Positions 26,940 to 37,675 are shown, counted from the stretch's first letter. The stretch: DNA of 64,000 nt from Lachnospiraceae bacterium (GCA_017938405.1 JAGBBP010000049.1:62001-126000); one strand, 5' to 3'. The notes: generated from the letters alone by a model not told the origin. Numbers and translations are program-made.

Positions 26940-29897
26940 CTATCGGTTGAGGATTTCTCTGACTTTTTCCACAGAAGGTACTTCGTATTCACGAATCACG
27001 GTTCCGTTTTTGTCAATGTAACCGAACTCTTCCAATTTACGTTCCGTCTCGCGTTCTACCGTTTTTACCACATCATCGATTCTGGAACGAAGATTCTTGC
27101 CGTTTACAACAACATCATTAAAGGCATTACTCATTTCACGCTCTAACATGTAGCTTCCGAGTAATCTCGGTGCTTCTAAAATATTAGCAGCCTGTTCCAT
27201 AATCACATTTTTATCGGATGTAGGGAACGGAAGCATTGAAAACGCTTCTATATTGGCTGTCGGCCAAATATATTCATCCCCGTACATAATTTGTAACAAC
27301 TGTCCGAACTCTGCCTGTACTTCAGCGGAAGACCACCAGCACATGAACTCCCATGCTTTGCGTTCTCTCTCATCATCCGACGCAAACATTACCGTACTTT
27401 CCGCACCACCGGACATATAGCGGTAAATTTCTCCCGTTTCTTCATTTTCCATTCCTGGAACCAATGCAATTTCCCATGAATTTGCGATTTCCGGTGCCGC
27501 ATTTAAAATCAGATTGTATGCTCCGAAATCCGCAATTCCGAGCGGAAGGTCTCCGTTTCTGAAATGCTGATAAAAATTCGGCACATCCACCGGCATATTA
27601 TAAATCGTAAACAAGTCTGTCAGCTGTGTAAAACCTTCCACCGTCTTTTCATTGTCTACTTCCACATCCAGTGCTGTTTTTCCGTATAAAACACCTTGAT
27701 TCTGAAATACAATCGGCGTTGTTCCGTGGAAATTTCTCATTGCCAGCATGGAAGCTGTCGGATAATATACATTCAAACCTCTCATTTGCAAATCAGGAAG
27801 TATCGCAATAAGTTCATCCAATGTTTTCGGAACTTCCAGACCTATTTTCTCGAGTACATCCGTGCGATAGAACATAACATAAAAGTTCATTGTCTCCGGA
27901 AGCGAAATAAAACTGTCTCCGATAACAGACGAAACCAAAATACCTTCGCTGTATCTTCCGAAAATTTCTTTATAATTGTCAAACTTTGTTAAATCTACCA
28001 ACGCACCGCGAATTCCCAGTTCGAACGGAATCGCATAGTTAATTCCGGTTGCAATATCCGGCGTGTCCCCGGACGCATTGGACAGTACCAGTTTATTTGC
28101 ATCCGTCATAAGAGATAAGTCAACTTCTATCCCTGTTGCAGGTGTGAATTGCTCGTCAATCATCTTCTGCATAATCTCGACATATTGTCTCGGACGATTT
28201 ACCCATACCTGCAGATGTTCTTTATCCGTATTACTTGCAGAATACGACTGACCGAAGAATGAATAAAAGAATCGCATCACCGCCATCCAAATGGACTGGA
28301 AGAAATTTAGTCCTTTCGGAAGTTTGGCGTCCTCCTGATACACATAAATCCGATCAATCGAAAGCTTATTGTTGTTAATCACATCAACAAAATTTGCTAT
28401 TTGCGTGTTAATGGAATTTACGCTGGTTGACAATTCAGCCACACGGTAAATCAACTCATCCGGCTCATCACCGAGTGTCTTTAACTGTTTTGCAGCAATT
28501 AGCAAATATGCAAACGCCGCAACATCCTCGCTGTTCTCCACATCGATAAGCACTGCCGCTTCGTCCGCCAACATCGTCAGACGGTCTACCCAGCCGTAAA
28601 TCCGCTCCTGCACATCCGGAATATATCTTGTCAACTTTAAATCACGATACTTATCCTTATTCGTTCCCGCAACCTTCGTTACTTCCAACGACAAATCGTT
28701 GATTCCGTTCATGATATCGTCAACTTCTTCCAATGCATGTCTTAAATACTCGGCACTGAGCGTTAACGAAATCGTATGTACGCCTTCCTCAAGATATACA
28801 CTTAAATAATTTCCTTCCGTATCCTCCAACGTGGTATTTTTAAACTTTGTTGTATGCTCTATCGGATACGAGAAAAATTCCGTATTCGGTATTTCGCCGT
28901 CAATTGCAAAATCTACATACACAGGAAATTTATTTTTATCCGTTTGACGGTAATTCATTGCAATGTAATAATACCCGGACTTCTCTACTTCAAACCGGTA
29001 CGTTACCTTCTGCCCCGCCGTCTTAAAAGAATCTCCGTCAAGAATATTCAGCACCTTTTCTTTTGCGGAAAGCGGACTTAAAGAAGCATCATATTCTCCT
29101 ACCGCATGAATGGATGAATCGTTTCTTTCATGAAAGTCCTCTGCTTCGATTGTAATCAGTTCTTTCCCCTCTGCCTCCTTCGATCCGGTATACTCCGGAA
29201 TGTTTTCCGGTGCCGAAAGTCGTACATTTCCGAGAAGAACTTTTCCTTCACTCATTTCAATCGAAATCTCATGTGTCCCTTTTTCCAATAAAAACAGCAA
29301 AGGTGTAGAATAACGGTAACTCGCATCCATCAAGAACTTGCTTTTCCATGACATATCTTTATCCGGCAAGGTTACGATTTCGTTTCCGTAACGGTCCAAA
29401 TCCGTTTTGCCGTCCGTAATCCAGGTGGTTTCGAATTTCAAATTTCGTGTTTCATAAAACGGATACTCTCCGTCCACCCGAAATGACATCTCTATAGGCA
29501 GAATCGACTGATCATTGGAAAGATAGTCAAATTCAATCTGATAAAGTGCTGTCTCCGGAACATCAATTGACATCTCGAGCTTATCTCCTGCCGCAATATG
29601 TGCCACCGGATTTTCGTAGCCGCTATTGTCTTTCGTCAATCTATCCGAGTACTCCGAAGTCAAAATCTCATCCATCCGGTAAGTAAGAGTCTCACCCGCA
29701 TACTTTTTTGCCGTATAGTCAGAGCTGACTGTGGAATATCCCGTAAGCAAACGCTCCGTCGTATATTCGATTTTCTTCGCTGCCTGCCTATTTTCTTCCG
29801 CTGCCGCCCGGGTTCCGGAAGACATCACGCACGTTTGTAACAACATGGCGGCTGCAAGCACCGTCGCAAGTGCTCTGTTGAATTTCTTGTTTAACAT
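26940..29897 (-). CDS. Very large substrate-binding protein with two N-terminal carbohydrate-binding-like domains
   Basis: A 985-residue secreted protein, about twice the usual size for the family. After a signal peptide (1 to about 34; the LQTC could act as a weak lipobox) come two beta-sandwich domains of CBM6/35-like pattern, about 55-235 (ending HEISIEMSEGKVLLGNVRLSAP) and 245-400 (ITIEAEDFHER, GYYYIAMNYR, GVHTISLTLSAEY). A helical connector spans about 400-545. The last 440 residues are a UgpB/MalE-type binding protein (LQVWVNRPRQYVEIMQKMIDEQF, GIADFGAYNLIL, PVFNxx-like C-terminal helices). It probably holds polysaccharide at the surface while feeding the two permeases directly downstream. 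Confidence 0.82.
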   Translation of the reverse strand: MLNKKFNRALATVLAAAMLLQTCVMSSGTRAAAEENRQAAKKIEYTTERLLTGYSTVSSDYTAKKYAGETLTYRMDEILTSEYSDRLTKDNSGYENPVAHIAAGDKLEMSIDVPETALYQIEFDYLSNDQSILPIEMSFRVDGEYPFYETRNLKFETTWITDGKTDLDRYGNEIVTLPDKDMSWKSKFLMDASYRYSTPLLFLLEKGTHEISIEMSEGKVLLGNVRLSAPENIPEYTGSKEAEGKELITIEAEDFHERNDSSIHAVGEYDASLSPLSAKEKVLNILDGDSFKTAGQKVTYRFEVEKSGYYYIAMNYRQTDKNKFPVYVDFAIDGEIPNTEFFSYPIEHTTKFKNTTLEDTEGNYLSVYLEEGVHTISLTLSAEYLRHALEEVDDIMNGINDLSLEVTKVAGTNKDKYRDLKLTRYIPDVQERIYGWVDRLTMLADEAAVLIDVENSEDVAAFAYLLIAAKQLKTLGDEPDELIYRVAELSTSVNSINTQIANFVDVINNNKLSIDRIYVYQEDAKLPKGLNFFQSIWMAVMRFFYSFFGQSYSASNTDKEHLQVWVNRPRQYVEIMQKMIDEQFTPATGIEVDLSLMTDANKLVLSNASGDTPDIATGINYAIPFELGIRGALVDLTKFDNYKEIFGRYSEGILVSSVIGDSFISLPETMNFYVMFYRTDVLEKIGLEVPKTLDELIAILPDLQMRGLNVYYPTASMLAMRNFHGTTPIVFQNQGVLYGKTALDVEVDNEKTVEGFTQLTDLFTIYNMPVDVPNFYQHFRNGDLPLGIADFGAYNLILNAAPEIANSWEIALVPGMENEETGEIYRYMSGGAESTVMFASDDERERKAWEFMCWWSSAEVQAEFGQLLQIMYGDEYIWPTANIEAFSMLPFPTSDKNVIMEQAANILEAPRLLGSYMLEREMSNAFNDVVVNGKNLRSRIDDVVKTVERETERKLEEFGYIDKNGTVIREYEVPSVEKVREILNR

Positions 29898-29909
29898 GGA
29901 GAGCCTCCT

Positions 29910-31415
29910 TTATTTTACCGTTACGGAAAGATGAAGCACACTGCATGCCGGAATCGTAAATACAAGCTTGTTGTCCACAACCTTATATCCGGCGTATTCT
30001 TCTGCGCACACGGTATCCGGTGCGGTAAATGTATTATGAGCATGCATCTCATCGGTAAGAACAGTTCCTTCTACTTCCAAAATCTCTACACCGGCCAATT
30101 CTCCTTCAATCTCGTATGCCTTCTCAACCGAAAGATTTGTCATTGTAATATGGATTTTTCCGTCCGTTCCGCGAGACACCGATTCCGTCAAATTCGGCAC
30201 CATATATTCCTCTTCCAGACCGATGTTCTCTGTTTCCACATAACTTTCCAAAAGTTCCGCATCCTGATGCGCACTGTACATTTTAAACACATGATAGGTC
30301 GGTGTCAGAATCATCTTTTCTCCATCCGTCAAAATCACGGACTGAAGTACATTTACAATCTGAGCAATATTTGCCATCTTTACTCTGTCACAGTGCTTAT
30401 TAAAGATGTTCAGATTGATTCCGGCCACCAATGCATCACGCATCGTATTCTGCTGATAAAGGAATCCCGGATTTGTTCCCGGTTCACAGGTAAACCAGGT
30501 ACCCCATTCATCCACGATCATCCCAACTTTACGGTCTTTGTCATACTTATCCATAATGGCACCGTGCTTCTCAATCAGTTCCTTCATGTATAAGGTCTTC
30601 TTTAAAGTTTTGTACCAAACCTTTTCATCAAACTCGGTTGCACTTCCTTTCACTTCCCAACCTTCCGGATGTGTATAATAGTGAAGAGAAAGACCGTCCA
30701 TAAAGCCGTGTACAAACGGCGGTGCCTGAAAACAGGTCTCCATTACCTTTTCTGTCCAATTATAGTCATCTACGTTTGCACCACAGCAAACCTTGTAAAT
30801 CGGACGATCATGACGATAATTTCTCACATAGGTCTGATATCTGCGGTATTCATTCGCATAGTGCTGCGGTGTCATATTGCCGCCGCACCCCCAGTTCTCG
30901 TTTCCCACACCGAAGTAGTCCACGGTCCATGCTTCCTTACTTCCGTTTTCCTCACGAAGACTTGCCATCGGCGAAACCCCTTCAAAGGTCATATACTCCA
31001 CCCACTCACTCATCTCCTGCACGGTTCCGCTGCCGAGATTGCCGTTGACATATGTTTTACATCCCAGCTGTCTGCACAGTTCCATAAACTCATGAGTTCC
31101 GAAGCTGTTATCTTCCACAACACCGCCCCAATGGGTATTAATCATTTTCTTTCTGTTTTCCTTCGGACCGATTCCGTCCTTCCAGTGATACTCATCTGCA
31201 AAACATCCGCCCGGCCAGCGAAGCACCGGAATCTTCATCTCCTTTAATGCGGCAACCACATCATTTCGCATCCCGTTGGTATTCGGAATGGAAGATTTCT
31301 CTCCCACATATATTCCTCCGTAAATACATCTTCCCAAATGCTCGGAAAAATGCCCCTGTAATTCCGGATTAATATGACCCAACTGTTTTTTCGTGTTTAC
31401 AAATAATTTAAACAT
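29910..31415 (-). CDS. abfA: GH51 alpha-L-arabinofuranosidase
   Basis: A 501-residue cytosolic enzyme with no signal peptide. I use the ATG at 31413-31415, 11 bases after GGAGG; the frame continues to 31472 but without a better start. The GH51 catalytic pair is present: acid/base Glu173 in VGNENW and nucleophile Glu303 in VDEWG, with the family blocks LRWPGGCFADEYHW and TNLS in the C-terminal beta domain. It releases terminal arabinose from arabino-oligosaccharides. It is the first gene of the block and sits 12 bases before the large binding protein gene, so hydrolysis and uptake are co-expressed. Confidence 0.95.
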   Translation of the reverse strand: MFKLFVNTKKQLGHINPELQGHFSEHLGRCIYGGIYVGEKSSIPNTNGMRNDVVAALKEMKIPVLRWPGGCFADEYHWKDGIGPKENRKKMINTHWGGVVEDNSFGTHEFMELCRQLGCKTYVNGNLGSGTVQEMSEWVEYMTFEGVSPMASLREENGSKEAWTVDYFGVGNENWGCGGNMTPQHYANEYRRYQTYVRNYRHDRPIYKVCCGANVDDYNWTEKVMETCFQAPPFVHGFMDGLSLHYYTHPEGWEVKGSATEFDEKVWYKTLKKTLYMKELIEKHGAIMDKYDKDRKVGMIVDEWGTWFTCEPGTNPGFLYQQNTMRDALVAGINLNIFNKHCDRVKMANIAQIVNVLQSVILTDGEKMILTPTYHVFKMYSAHQDAELLESYVETENIGLEEEYMVPNLTESVSRGTDGKIHITMTNLSVEKAYEIEGELAGVEILEVEGTVLTDEMHAHNTFTAPDTVCAEEYAGYKVVDNKLVFTIPACSVLHLSVTVK

Positions 31416-31562
31416 AACGATTCCAACCTCCATTGCCTTTTTGTACATGTCAAACCAATTACCTTCACTCAAAGTCGAAACACTATATCATTTTTACCCA
31501 TGTTTTTCATTTGTGTTTCACTTTTTACTCAACCATTAGCATTTTCGCTTTACTATACTTTT

Positions 31563-31591
31563 AAGATACTCTATTTCTATAAAAAAATCAA
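31563..31591 (-). promoter_or_regulatory. Candidate promoter of the arabinan block
   Basis: Minus-strand TTGATT (31586-31591) and TATCTT (31563-31568) are 17 bases apart, about 150 bases before the GH51 start. The match is moderate and a TATAGT nearby could serve instead. The 372-base divergent region 31416-31787 holds no gene; it is very A+T-rich, and I see no clear operator palindrome in it. Confidence 0.38.
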
Positions 31592-31691
31592 TACCCTTTT
31601 GTAATTTTTGTAAAAAAGTTTCCTGCATCCCTTTTCCTTTTTGTGCACATCCTCCAAACACTCCAACCGATAAAACTTTTACAGCAAACAC

Positions 31692-31720
31692 TTGACGAAA
31701 GTTTCAATATAAAATATAAT
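31692..31720 (+). promoter_or_regulatory. Sigma-A promoter of the ArsR-type regulator gene
   Basis: TTGACG (31692-31697), 17 bases, TATAAT (31715-31720). The start codon is 67 bases downstream with AAAGGAG before it. Confidence 0.75.
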
Positions 31721-31787
31721 TTACTATGGCATTTTAAAATAGATACTTTACCATTTCAGTTTTTAATGTAACATAAAGGAGCGTTTT

Positions 31788-32699
31788 ATGTTTTATCTTC
31801 ATTCTCTTCAAGAAGCCGAAGAAGTTTTTAAGGCACTCAGCACACCGATGCGTCTACGCATCATGGAACTGATTTACGAAAACGATAATTTAAGTCTGAA
31901 TGATTTAGCGAACATGCTGGATTTGACCAACAGTGCAATTTCTTTGCATGTATGCAAGCTGGAGGCTGCGGGACTCGTTACCATTAAAAACACATCTGGA
32001 AAACGAGGCATTCGCAAAGTCGTACAACCGATTCACGACAAACTGATTGTAGATTTAACCCCTCAAAATGCGGAACGGCCGTGCTACAAAGATGACATTC
32101 CGGTCGGACACTATGTTGCCGTGGACGCCCACCCGACCTGCGGCCTTGCCTCTCCGGTTAATATTATCGGAGAACTGGACAACCCGAAAATGTTCTCCTA
32201 CCCGGAACGCTTCCGGGCCAGCGTTCTTTGGATCGGTTGGGGAAGCATCACGTATGATTTGCCGAACCGCCTCCTTGCCGGCCAGCGCCTGACGGAGCTT
32301 CAGATTTCCTTTGAGATTTCTTCCGAATGTCCGGAAGTCAACGAGGACTATCCGAGCGATATTTACTTTGAAATTAACGGAGTGCCTCTCGGCAAATGGA
32401 TCAGCCCGGGAGACTACGGTGCCAGAAGAGGCCTCTTATCGCCTTCCTGGTGGCCGCCTTTACTCAATCAATACGGATTATTAAAGACGTTAATTATTAA
32501 CGAAGAAGGTTCTTTCATCGACGGCACCCACAAAATATCGGATCACACCATCGATGAGTTAAAAATTGACTATAACAGTTCTATTTCATTAAAGTTTTCC
32601 GTACCGAAGGATACCGCAAACTGCGGCGGCATGACCTTATTCGGTCAATTCTTCGGCGACTACGGACAGGATATTTCCATAAAGGCCTATTACGAATAA
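31788..32699 (+). CDS. ArsR-type transcriptional regulator with a large C-terminal sensor-like domain
   Basis: A 303-residue protein. Residues about 8-90 are a winged helix of the ArsR class (LSTPMRLRIMELI, LANMLDLTNSAISLHVCKLEAAGLV). The remaining 200 residues are beta-rich (IGWGSITYDLPNRLLAG, DIYFEINGVPLGKWISPGDYGARRG, GGMTLFGQFFGDYGQDISIKAYYE), unlike metal-sensing ArsR proteins of about 100 residues. No cysteine metal site is obvious. Being divergent from the GH51-led block it is the likely regulator of arabinan use, with the C-terminal domain a sugar-ligand sensor; both points are inference. Confidence 0.8.
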   Translation: MFYLHSLQEAEEVFKALSTPMRLRIMELIYENDNLSLNDLANMLDLTNSAISLHVCKLEAAGLVTIKNTSGKRGIRKVVQPIHDKLIVDLTPQNAERPCYKDDIPVGHYVAVDAHPTCGLASPVNIIGELDNPKMFSYPERFRASVLWIGWGSITYDLPNRLLAGQRLTELQISFEISSECPEVNEDYPSDIYFEINGVPLGKWISPGDYGARRGLLSPSWWPPLLNQYGLLKTLIINEEGSFIDGTHKISDHTIDELKIDYNSSISLKFSVPKDTANCGGMTLFGQFFGDYGQDISIKAYYE

Positions 32700-32709
32700 A
32701 CAAATCTAA

Positions 32710-32747
32710 AAATCCCCTGTAACACATATCGCTGTTACGGGGGATTT
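32710..32747 (+). terminator. Terminator of the ArsR-type regulator gene
   Basis: AAATCCCC-GTAACA (32710-32724) pairs with TGTTAC-GGGGATTT (32733-32747) with one internal mismatch. T-rich sequence follows on the plus strand (CTATTTTTA). Confidence 0.82.
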
Positions 32748-32785
32748 CTATTTTTATCTTATTAATCTTCCTTGCCCTAACTTAA

Positions 32786-32815
32786 AGAGGCACAGGAACG
32801 AATTCCTATGCCTCT
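32786..32815. other. Second hairpin between the convergent regulator and tuf genes
   Basis: AGAGGCA-AGGAA (32786-32797) pairs with TTCCT-TGCCTCT (32802-32815). It is followed by A+T-rich bases on both sides and may act as a back-up bidirectional terminator. Confidence 0.5.
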
Positions 32816-32860
32816 GAAATATTTTACCCCAACTCTTGACAAAGAGCCTAAAGTTGTAAA

Positions 32861-32890
32861 AAGGCTCCCAGGAAAAATCCTGGAAGCCTT
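32861..32890 (-). terminator. Terminator of the str operon (after tuf)
   Basis: AAGGCT-CCAGGA (from 32861) pairs with TCCTGG-AGCCTT (to 32890) around AAAA, 35 bases past the tuf stop. On the minus strand it is followed by TTTTTAC. Confidence 0.85.
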
Positions 32891-32924
32891 GTATTTACTG
32901 GATTTGTAGAACTATCACCAAGGA

Positions 32925-34112
32925 TTACTCGATGATGGTTGCTACCTTACCGGAACCTACGGTACGGCCACCCTCACGGATAGCGAAGGTAAGACCCTGC
33001 TCCATAGCGATCGGGTGAATGAGCTCGATGGTCATCTCAATGTTATCACCCGGCATACACATCTCAACGCCATCCGGAAGATTTACAACACCGGTAACGT
33101 CGGTGGTTCTGAAGTAGAACTGCGGTCTGTAGTTACCGAAGAACGGAGTATGACGTCCGCCTTCTTCCTTGGTCAATACGTAAACCTGAGCGGTAAACTT
33201 CTTATGACAGGTAACAGAACCCGGCTTACAGATAACCTGACCTCTAACGATATCGGTTCTCTGAACACCACGAAGGAGTGCACCGATGTTATCACCAGCC
33301 TGAGCCTCATCAAGGAGCTTACGGAACATTTCGATACCGGTTACAACGGTCTTTCTGTTCTCTTCCTTAACACCTACGATTTCAACTTCGTCGTTCAAGT
33401 GAAGAACACCACGCTCAACACGACCGGTTGCTACAGTACCACGACCGGTAATGGTGAATACATCCTCGACCGGCATAAGGAACGGCTTATCAGTCTCTCT
33501 CTGCGGATCCGGAATATACTCATCAATGGTATCGAAGAGCTCAAGAATCTTGTCGCCCCACTCGCTGTTCGGATCCTCAAGAGCCTTTAATGCGGAACCC
33601 TTAATGATCGGACAATCATTGAACTCATACTCTTCAAGAACTTCGGTAATTTCCATCTCAACGAGCTCAAGAAGTTCTTCGTCATCAACCATATCACACT
33701 TGTTCATGAATACAACAATATACGGTACACCTACCTGACGGGAAAGAAGGATGTGCTCCTTGGTCTGAGCCATAACACCGTCGGTTGCAGCTACAACAAG
33801 GATAGCACCATCCATCTGTGCAGCACCGGTGATCATGTTCTCAACGTAGTCGGCATGACCCGGGCAGTCAACGTGAGCGTAGTGACGCTTCTTGGACTCG
33901 TACTCAACGTGAGCGGTAGAAATGGTGATACCTCTTTCTCTTTCTTCCGGAGCCTTATCGATCTGATCAAATGCTACAGCCTCACCGGTACCAAGTCTTG
34001 CGTTAAGAGTCTTAGTGATTGCTGCGGTCAAAGTGGTCTTACCATGGTCAACGTGACCGATGGTACCAATGTTACAATGCGGTTTGCTTCTTTCGAATTT
34101 AGCCTTAGCCAT
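32925..34112 (-). CDS. tuf: Elongation factor Tu
   Basis: A 395-residue GTPase that delivers aminoacyl-tRNA to the ribosome. G motifs are intact: [10 protein letters not shown], the effector region [28 protein letters not shown] and the domain II/III blocks. Last gene of the str operon, but also preceded by its own promoter at 34211-34239. Strong AAGGAGG ribosome site. Confidence 0.98.
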   Translation of the reverse strand: MAKAKFERSKPHCNIGTIGHVDHGKTTLTAAITKTLNARLGTGEAVAFDQIDKAPEERERGITISTAHVEYESKKRHYAHVDCPGHADYVENMITGAAQMDGAILVVAATDGVMAQTKEHILLSRQVGVPYIVVFMNKCDMVDDEELLELVEMEITEVLEEYEFNDCPIIKGSALKALEDPNSEWGDKILELFDTIDEYIPDPQRETDKPFLMPVEDVFTITGRGTVATGRVERGVLHLNDEVEIVGVKEENRKTVVTGIEMFRKLLDEAQAGDNIGALLRGVQRTDIVRGQVICKPGSVTCHKKFTAQVYVLTKEEGGRHTPFFGNYRPQFYFRTTDVTGVVNLPDGVEMCMPGDNIEMTIELIHPIAMEQGLTFAIREGGRTVGSGKVATIIE

Positions 34113-34167
34113 TTTTAAATTCCTCCTTAAAATTTCGCCCTTTGGGCTTCTTATTATTTCGTTATAG

Positions 34168-34197
34168 CAGTTGGCCTGCCTATGGGCAGACCGACTG
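34168..34197 (-). other. Hairpin in the tuf leader
   Basis: In the 181-base gap between fusA and tuf the transcript can form a stem of GCAGT-GG-CTGCC with GGCAG-CC-ACTGC. It lies between the tuf promoter and the start codon and has no uridine run, so a leader structure affecting stability or processing is more likely than a terminator. Confidence 0.45.
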
Positions 34198-34210
34198 CCT
34201 CATATGCCCT

Positions 34211-34239
34211 ATTATATTTCAAATTTGAAATATTTTCAA
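34211..34239 (-). promoter_or_regulatory. Internal promoter for tuf
   Basis: Minus-strand TTGAAA (34234-34239), 17 bases, TATAAT (34211-34216). The spacer together with the last bases of the -10 forms the 20-base palindrome at 34214-34233. It would let EF-Tu be made above the level of the rest of the operon. Confidence 0.72.
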
Positions 34240-34293
34240 GCACAATTTCATAAAGTTAGAAAAAAGTTATAAGGTTTATTACAAAAAACAATT

Positions 34294-36414
34294 TTACTTG
34301 CCGTTCTTTGCTGCAAGAACCTTATCCTGTACACTCTTCGGCACCTGCTCATAGGTGGAGAAGAACATAGAGTAAGCACCACGGCCCTGAGTCTTGGAAC
34401 GAAGGGTAGTGGAGTAACCGAACATCTCGGCAAGCGGAACGAACGCACGAATTAACTTCGTACCGTTAACGTCCTCGGAGCCTTCGATACGACCACGACG
34501 GGAACTGATATCACCGATAACATCACCCATGTAATCTTCCGGAACGGTAACTTCTACTCTCATAATCGGCTCTAAGAGTACCGGAGCTGCCTTCTGCATA
34601 GCTTCCTTAAATGCCATGGAACCGGAAATCTTAAACGCCATTTCATTGGAGTCTACTTCGTGGTAAGAACCATCGTAGCAGTTTGCCTTAACGCCCAGAA
34701 CCGGGAATCCGCCAAGGATACCACACTTCATAGCTTCTTCGATACCAGCCTGTACAGCCGGGATATATTCCTTCGGAATTGCACCGCCGACAACCGTGTT
34801 CTCGAACTCGAAGGTCTTCTCGCCGTTTACGTCCATAGGGGAGAAAATAACCTTACAGTGTCCGTACTGACCACGACCACCGGACTGCTTTGCATACTTG
34901 GAATCGATATTAACTTCCTTCGTAATACCTTCCTTATAAGCAACCTGCGGAGCACCAACGTTTGCTTCAACGTGGAACTCTCTTAACAGACGGTCAACGA
35001 TAATTTCAAGGTGAAGCTCACCCATACCTGCGATAATCGTCTGTCCGGTCTCCTCATTGGTGGATACACGGAAGGTCGGATCTTCTTCAGCAAGCTTTGC
35101 AAGTGCTTCGCCCATCTTGTCCTGACCAGCCTTGGTCTTCGGCTCGATAGCGATATCGATAACCGGTTCCGGGAATTCCATAGACTCAAGGATTACCGGG
35201 AACTTTTCATCACAGATGGTATCACCGGTGGTAGTAAACTTAAAGCCTACCGCTGCAGCGATATCACCGGAGTAAACCTTTTCAAGGTCCTCTCTCTTAT
35301 TTGCGTGCATCTGGAGAATACGTCCTACACGCTCCTTCTTATTCTTCGTAGCATTGAGTACGTAAGAACCTGCGTTCATCGTACCGGAATATACACGGAA
35401 GAATGCTAACTTACCAACAAACGGGTCAGCCATAATCTTGAATGCAAGAGCTGCAAACGGCTCTTCGTCGGAAGACTTTCTGGTAACTTCGTTACCGTCC
35501 TCGTCTACACCCTTGATGTCCGGTACGTCGGTCGGAGCCGGCAAGAACTCAAGAACTGCATCAAGAAGCTTCTGAACGCCCTTATTTCTGTAAGCGGAAC
35601 CGCAGCAAACCGGAATGGTCTCACAGTTAATGGTTGCCTTTCTGAGCGCCTTCTTTAACTGTGCCATAGACGGTTCGTTACCCTCGAGATACATCTCAAG
35701 GAGTTCGTCATCGGTCTCACAAATCTTCTCGATTAACTCTGCGCGATATAACTCACAGTCTTCAACCATATCAGCCGGGATATCGGTAACATCAATCTGA
35801 TCACCCTTATCGTCCAGGTAGTAATATGCCTTCATCTCGAACAAGTCTACAAGACCTTTGAAGGTGTCTTCCTTACCGATCGGAAGCTGTAAAACAACCG
35901 GGTTCTTACCCAGTCTGGTCTTAATCATTTCTACTACATTGAAGAAGTTTGCACCGGAAATGTCCATCTTATTAACGAATGCCATTCTCGGTACGTTATA
36001 CTTATCAGCCTGACGCCATACGGTCTCAGACTGCGGCTCAACGCCGCCCTTTGCACAGAATACACCTACGGCACTGTCAAGTACACGTAAGGAACGCTCT
36101 ACCTCTACGGTAAAGTCTACGTGACCAGGAGTATCGATGATGTTGATACGATGCTCAACCGGGGTCTCCATGCCTTCGTACGGATACTTCGTTGTCCAGT
36201 GACAGGTGGTAGCTGCGGAAGTGATGGTGATACCTCTCTCCTGCTCCTGCTCCATCCAGTCCATGGTTGCGTTACCCTCATGGGTATTACCGATCTTATG
36301 ATTTACACCGGTGTAGTAAAGAATACGCTCGGTAAGAGTGGTCTTACCTGCATCGATGTGCGCCATAATACCGATATTTCTGGTTCTCTCTAACGGATAT
36401 TCTCTTCCAGCCAA
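34294..36414 (-). CDS. fusA: Elongation factor G
   Basis: A 706-residue translocase GTPase. The G domain shows [30 protein letters not shown] and NKMD; domains II-V follow at normal length with the C-terminal [14 protein letters not shown] block. Second last gene of the str operon, 78 bases after rpsG. Confidence 0.98.
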   Translation of the reverse strand: MAGREYPLERTRNIGIMAHIDAGKTTLTERILYYTGVNHKIGNTHEGNATMDWMEQEQERGITITSAATTCHWTTKYPYEGMETPVEHRINIIDTPGHVDFTVEVERSLRVLDSAVGVFCAKGGVEPQSETVWRQADKYNVPRMAFVNKMDISGANFFNVVEMIKTRLGKNPVVLQLPIGKEDTFKGLVDLFEMKAYYYLDDKGDQIDVTDIPADMVEDCELYRAELIEKICETDDELLEMYLEGNEPSMAQLKKALRKATINCETIPVCCGSAYRNKGVQKLLDAVLEFLPAPTDVPDIKGVDEDGNEVTRKSSDEEPFAALAFKIMADPFVGKLAFFRVYSGTMNAGSYVLNATKNKKERVGRILQMHANKREDLEKVYSGDIAAAVGFKFTTTGDTICDEKFPVILESMEFPEPVIDIAIEPKTKAGQDKMGEALAKLAEEDPTFRVSTNEETGQTIIAGMGELHLEIIVDRLLREFHVEANVGAPQVAYKEGITKEVNIDSKYAKQSGGRGQYGHCKVIFSPMDVNGEKTFEFENTVVGGAIPKEYIPAVQAGIEEAMKCGILGGFPVLGVKANCYDGSYHEVDSNEMAFKISGSMAFKEAMQKAAPVLLEPIMRVEVTVPEDYMGDVIGDISSRRGRIEGSEDVNGTKLIRAFVPLAEMFGYSTTLRSKTQGRGAYSMFFSTYEQVPKSVQDKVLAAKNGK

Positions 36415-36491
36415 GATTTTGTCCTCCTATTCTCAATTCTGATTCCGATTAACTGCATTTCCGCAGATAGTATTGCCCTTTTAGGCAAATA

Positions 36492-37040
<549 letters not shown>

Positions 37041-37157
37041 TTAATCTATTCTTCAAGGCTGCGCAGCCACCTGCAATCTCTCATGAAAAATTAACCCTCG
37101 CACCGTCTGCTTATTTAAGCAAACACAATCTGTAATGGAAAACTATTTGTTACTGAT

Positions 37158-37577
37158 TTATTTTGCGTCCTTCGGTCTCTTTGCACCGTACTTAGAACGA
37201 GCCTGGCGTCTCTTAGCAACACCTGCGGTATCCAAGGTACCTCTGATGATATGATATCTGGTACCCGGAAGGTCCTTAACACGGCCACCACGGATAAGCA
37301 CTACGCTGTGCTCCTGAAGGTTGTGGCCTTCACCCGGGATATAGCTGGTTACTTCGATTCCGTTGGAAAGACGTACTCTGGCAATCTTTCTTAATGCGGA
37401 GTTCGGCTTCTTCGGGGTCGTCGTTCTTACTGCGGTACATACACCACGCTTCTGCGGGGAGGAAGTATCCGTACTCTTCTTGTGTAAAGAGTTGAATCCC
37501 TTCTGTAATGCCGGAGCAGTAGACTTCTTCTCTAAGGACTTTCTGCCTTTTCTTACTAACTGGTTAAATGTAGGCAT
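37158..37577 (-). CDS. rpsL: 30S ribosomal protein S12
   Basis: A 139-residue decoding-centre protein starting [14 protein letters not shown] at the ATG 37575-37577, which follows AGGAGGTG. The conserved stretches [13 protein letters not shown] and the loop with [13 protein letters not shown] (the region where streptomycin-resistance changes arise in other species) are of the normal type. First gene of the str operon. The 195 bases between it and rpsG contain small G+C-rich palindromes but no gene. Confidence 0.97.
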   Translation of the reverse strand: MPTFNQLVRKGRKSLEKKSTAPALQKGFNSLHKKSTDTSSPQKRGVCTAVRTTTPKKPNSALRKIARVRLSNGIEVTSYIPGEGHNLQEHSVVLIRGGRVKDLPGTRYHIIRGTLDTAGVAKRRQARSKYGAKRPKDAK

Positions 37578-37675
37578 TAATTTTTCACCTCCTATAATTT
37601 TAAGAAAACTATGTGGCTGCCTAGCAGAATAAAAATCTGCACACAAAAATAGTCGCGTTTGCACGCGCAATCTAT

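Noticed and set aside
30669..31247. Long plus-strand open frame opposite the GH51 gene
   Set aside because: The minus frame encodes a complete GH51 enzyme with both catalytic glutamates; the plus frame is a codon shadow.
33015..33590. Long plus-strand open frame opposite tuf
   Set aside because: It mirrors highly biased EF-Tu codons, has no ribosome site and no recognisable protein features.
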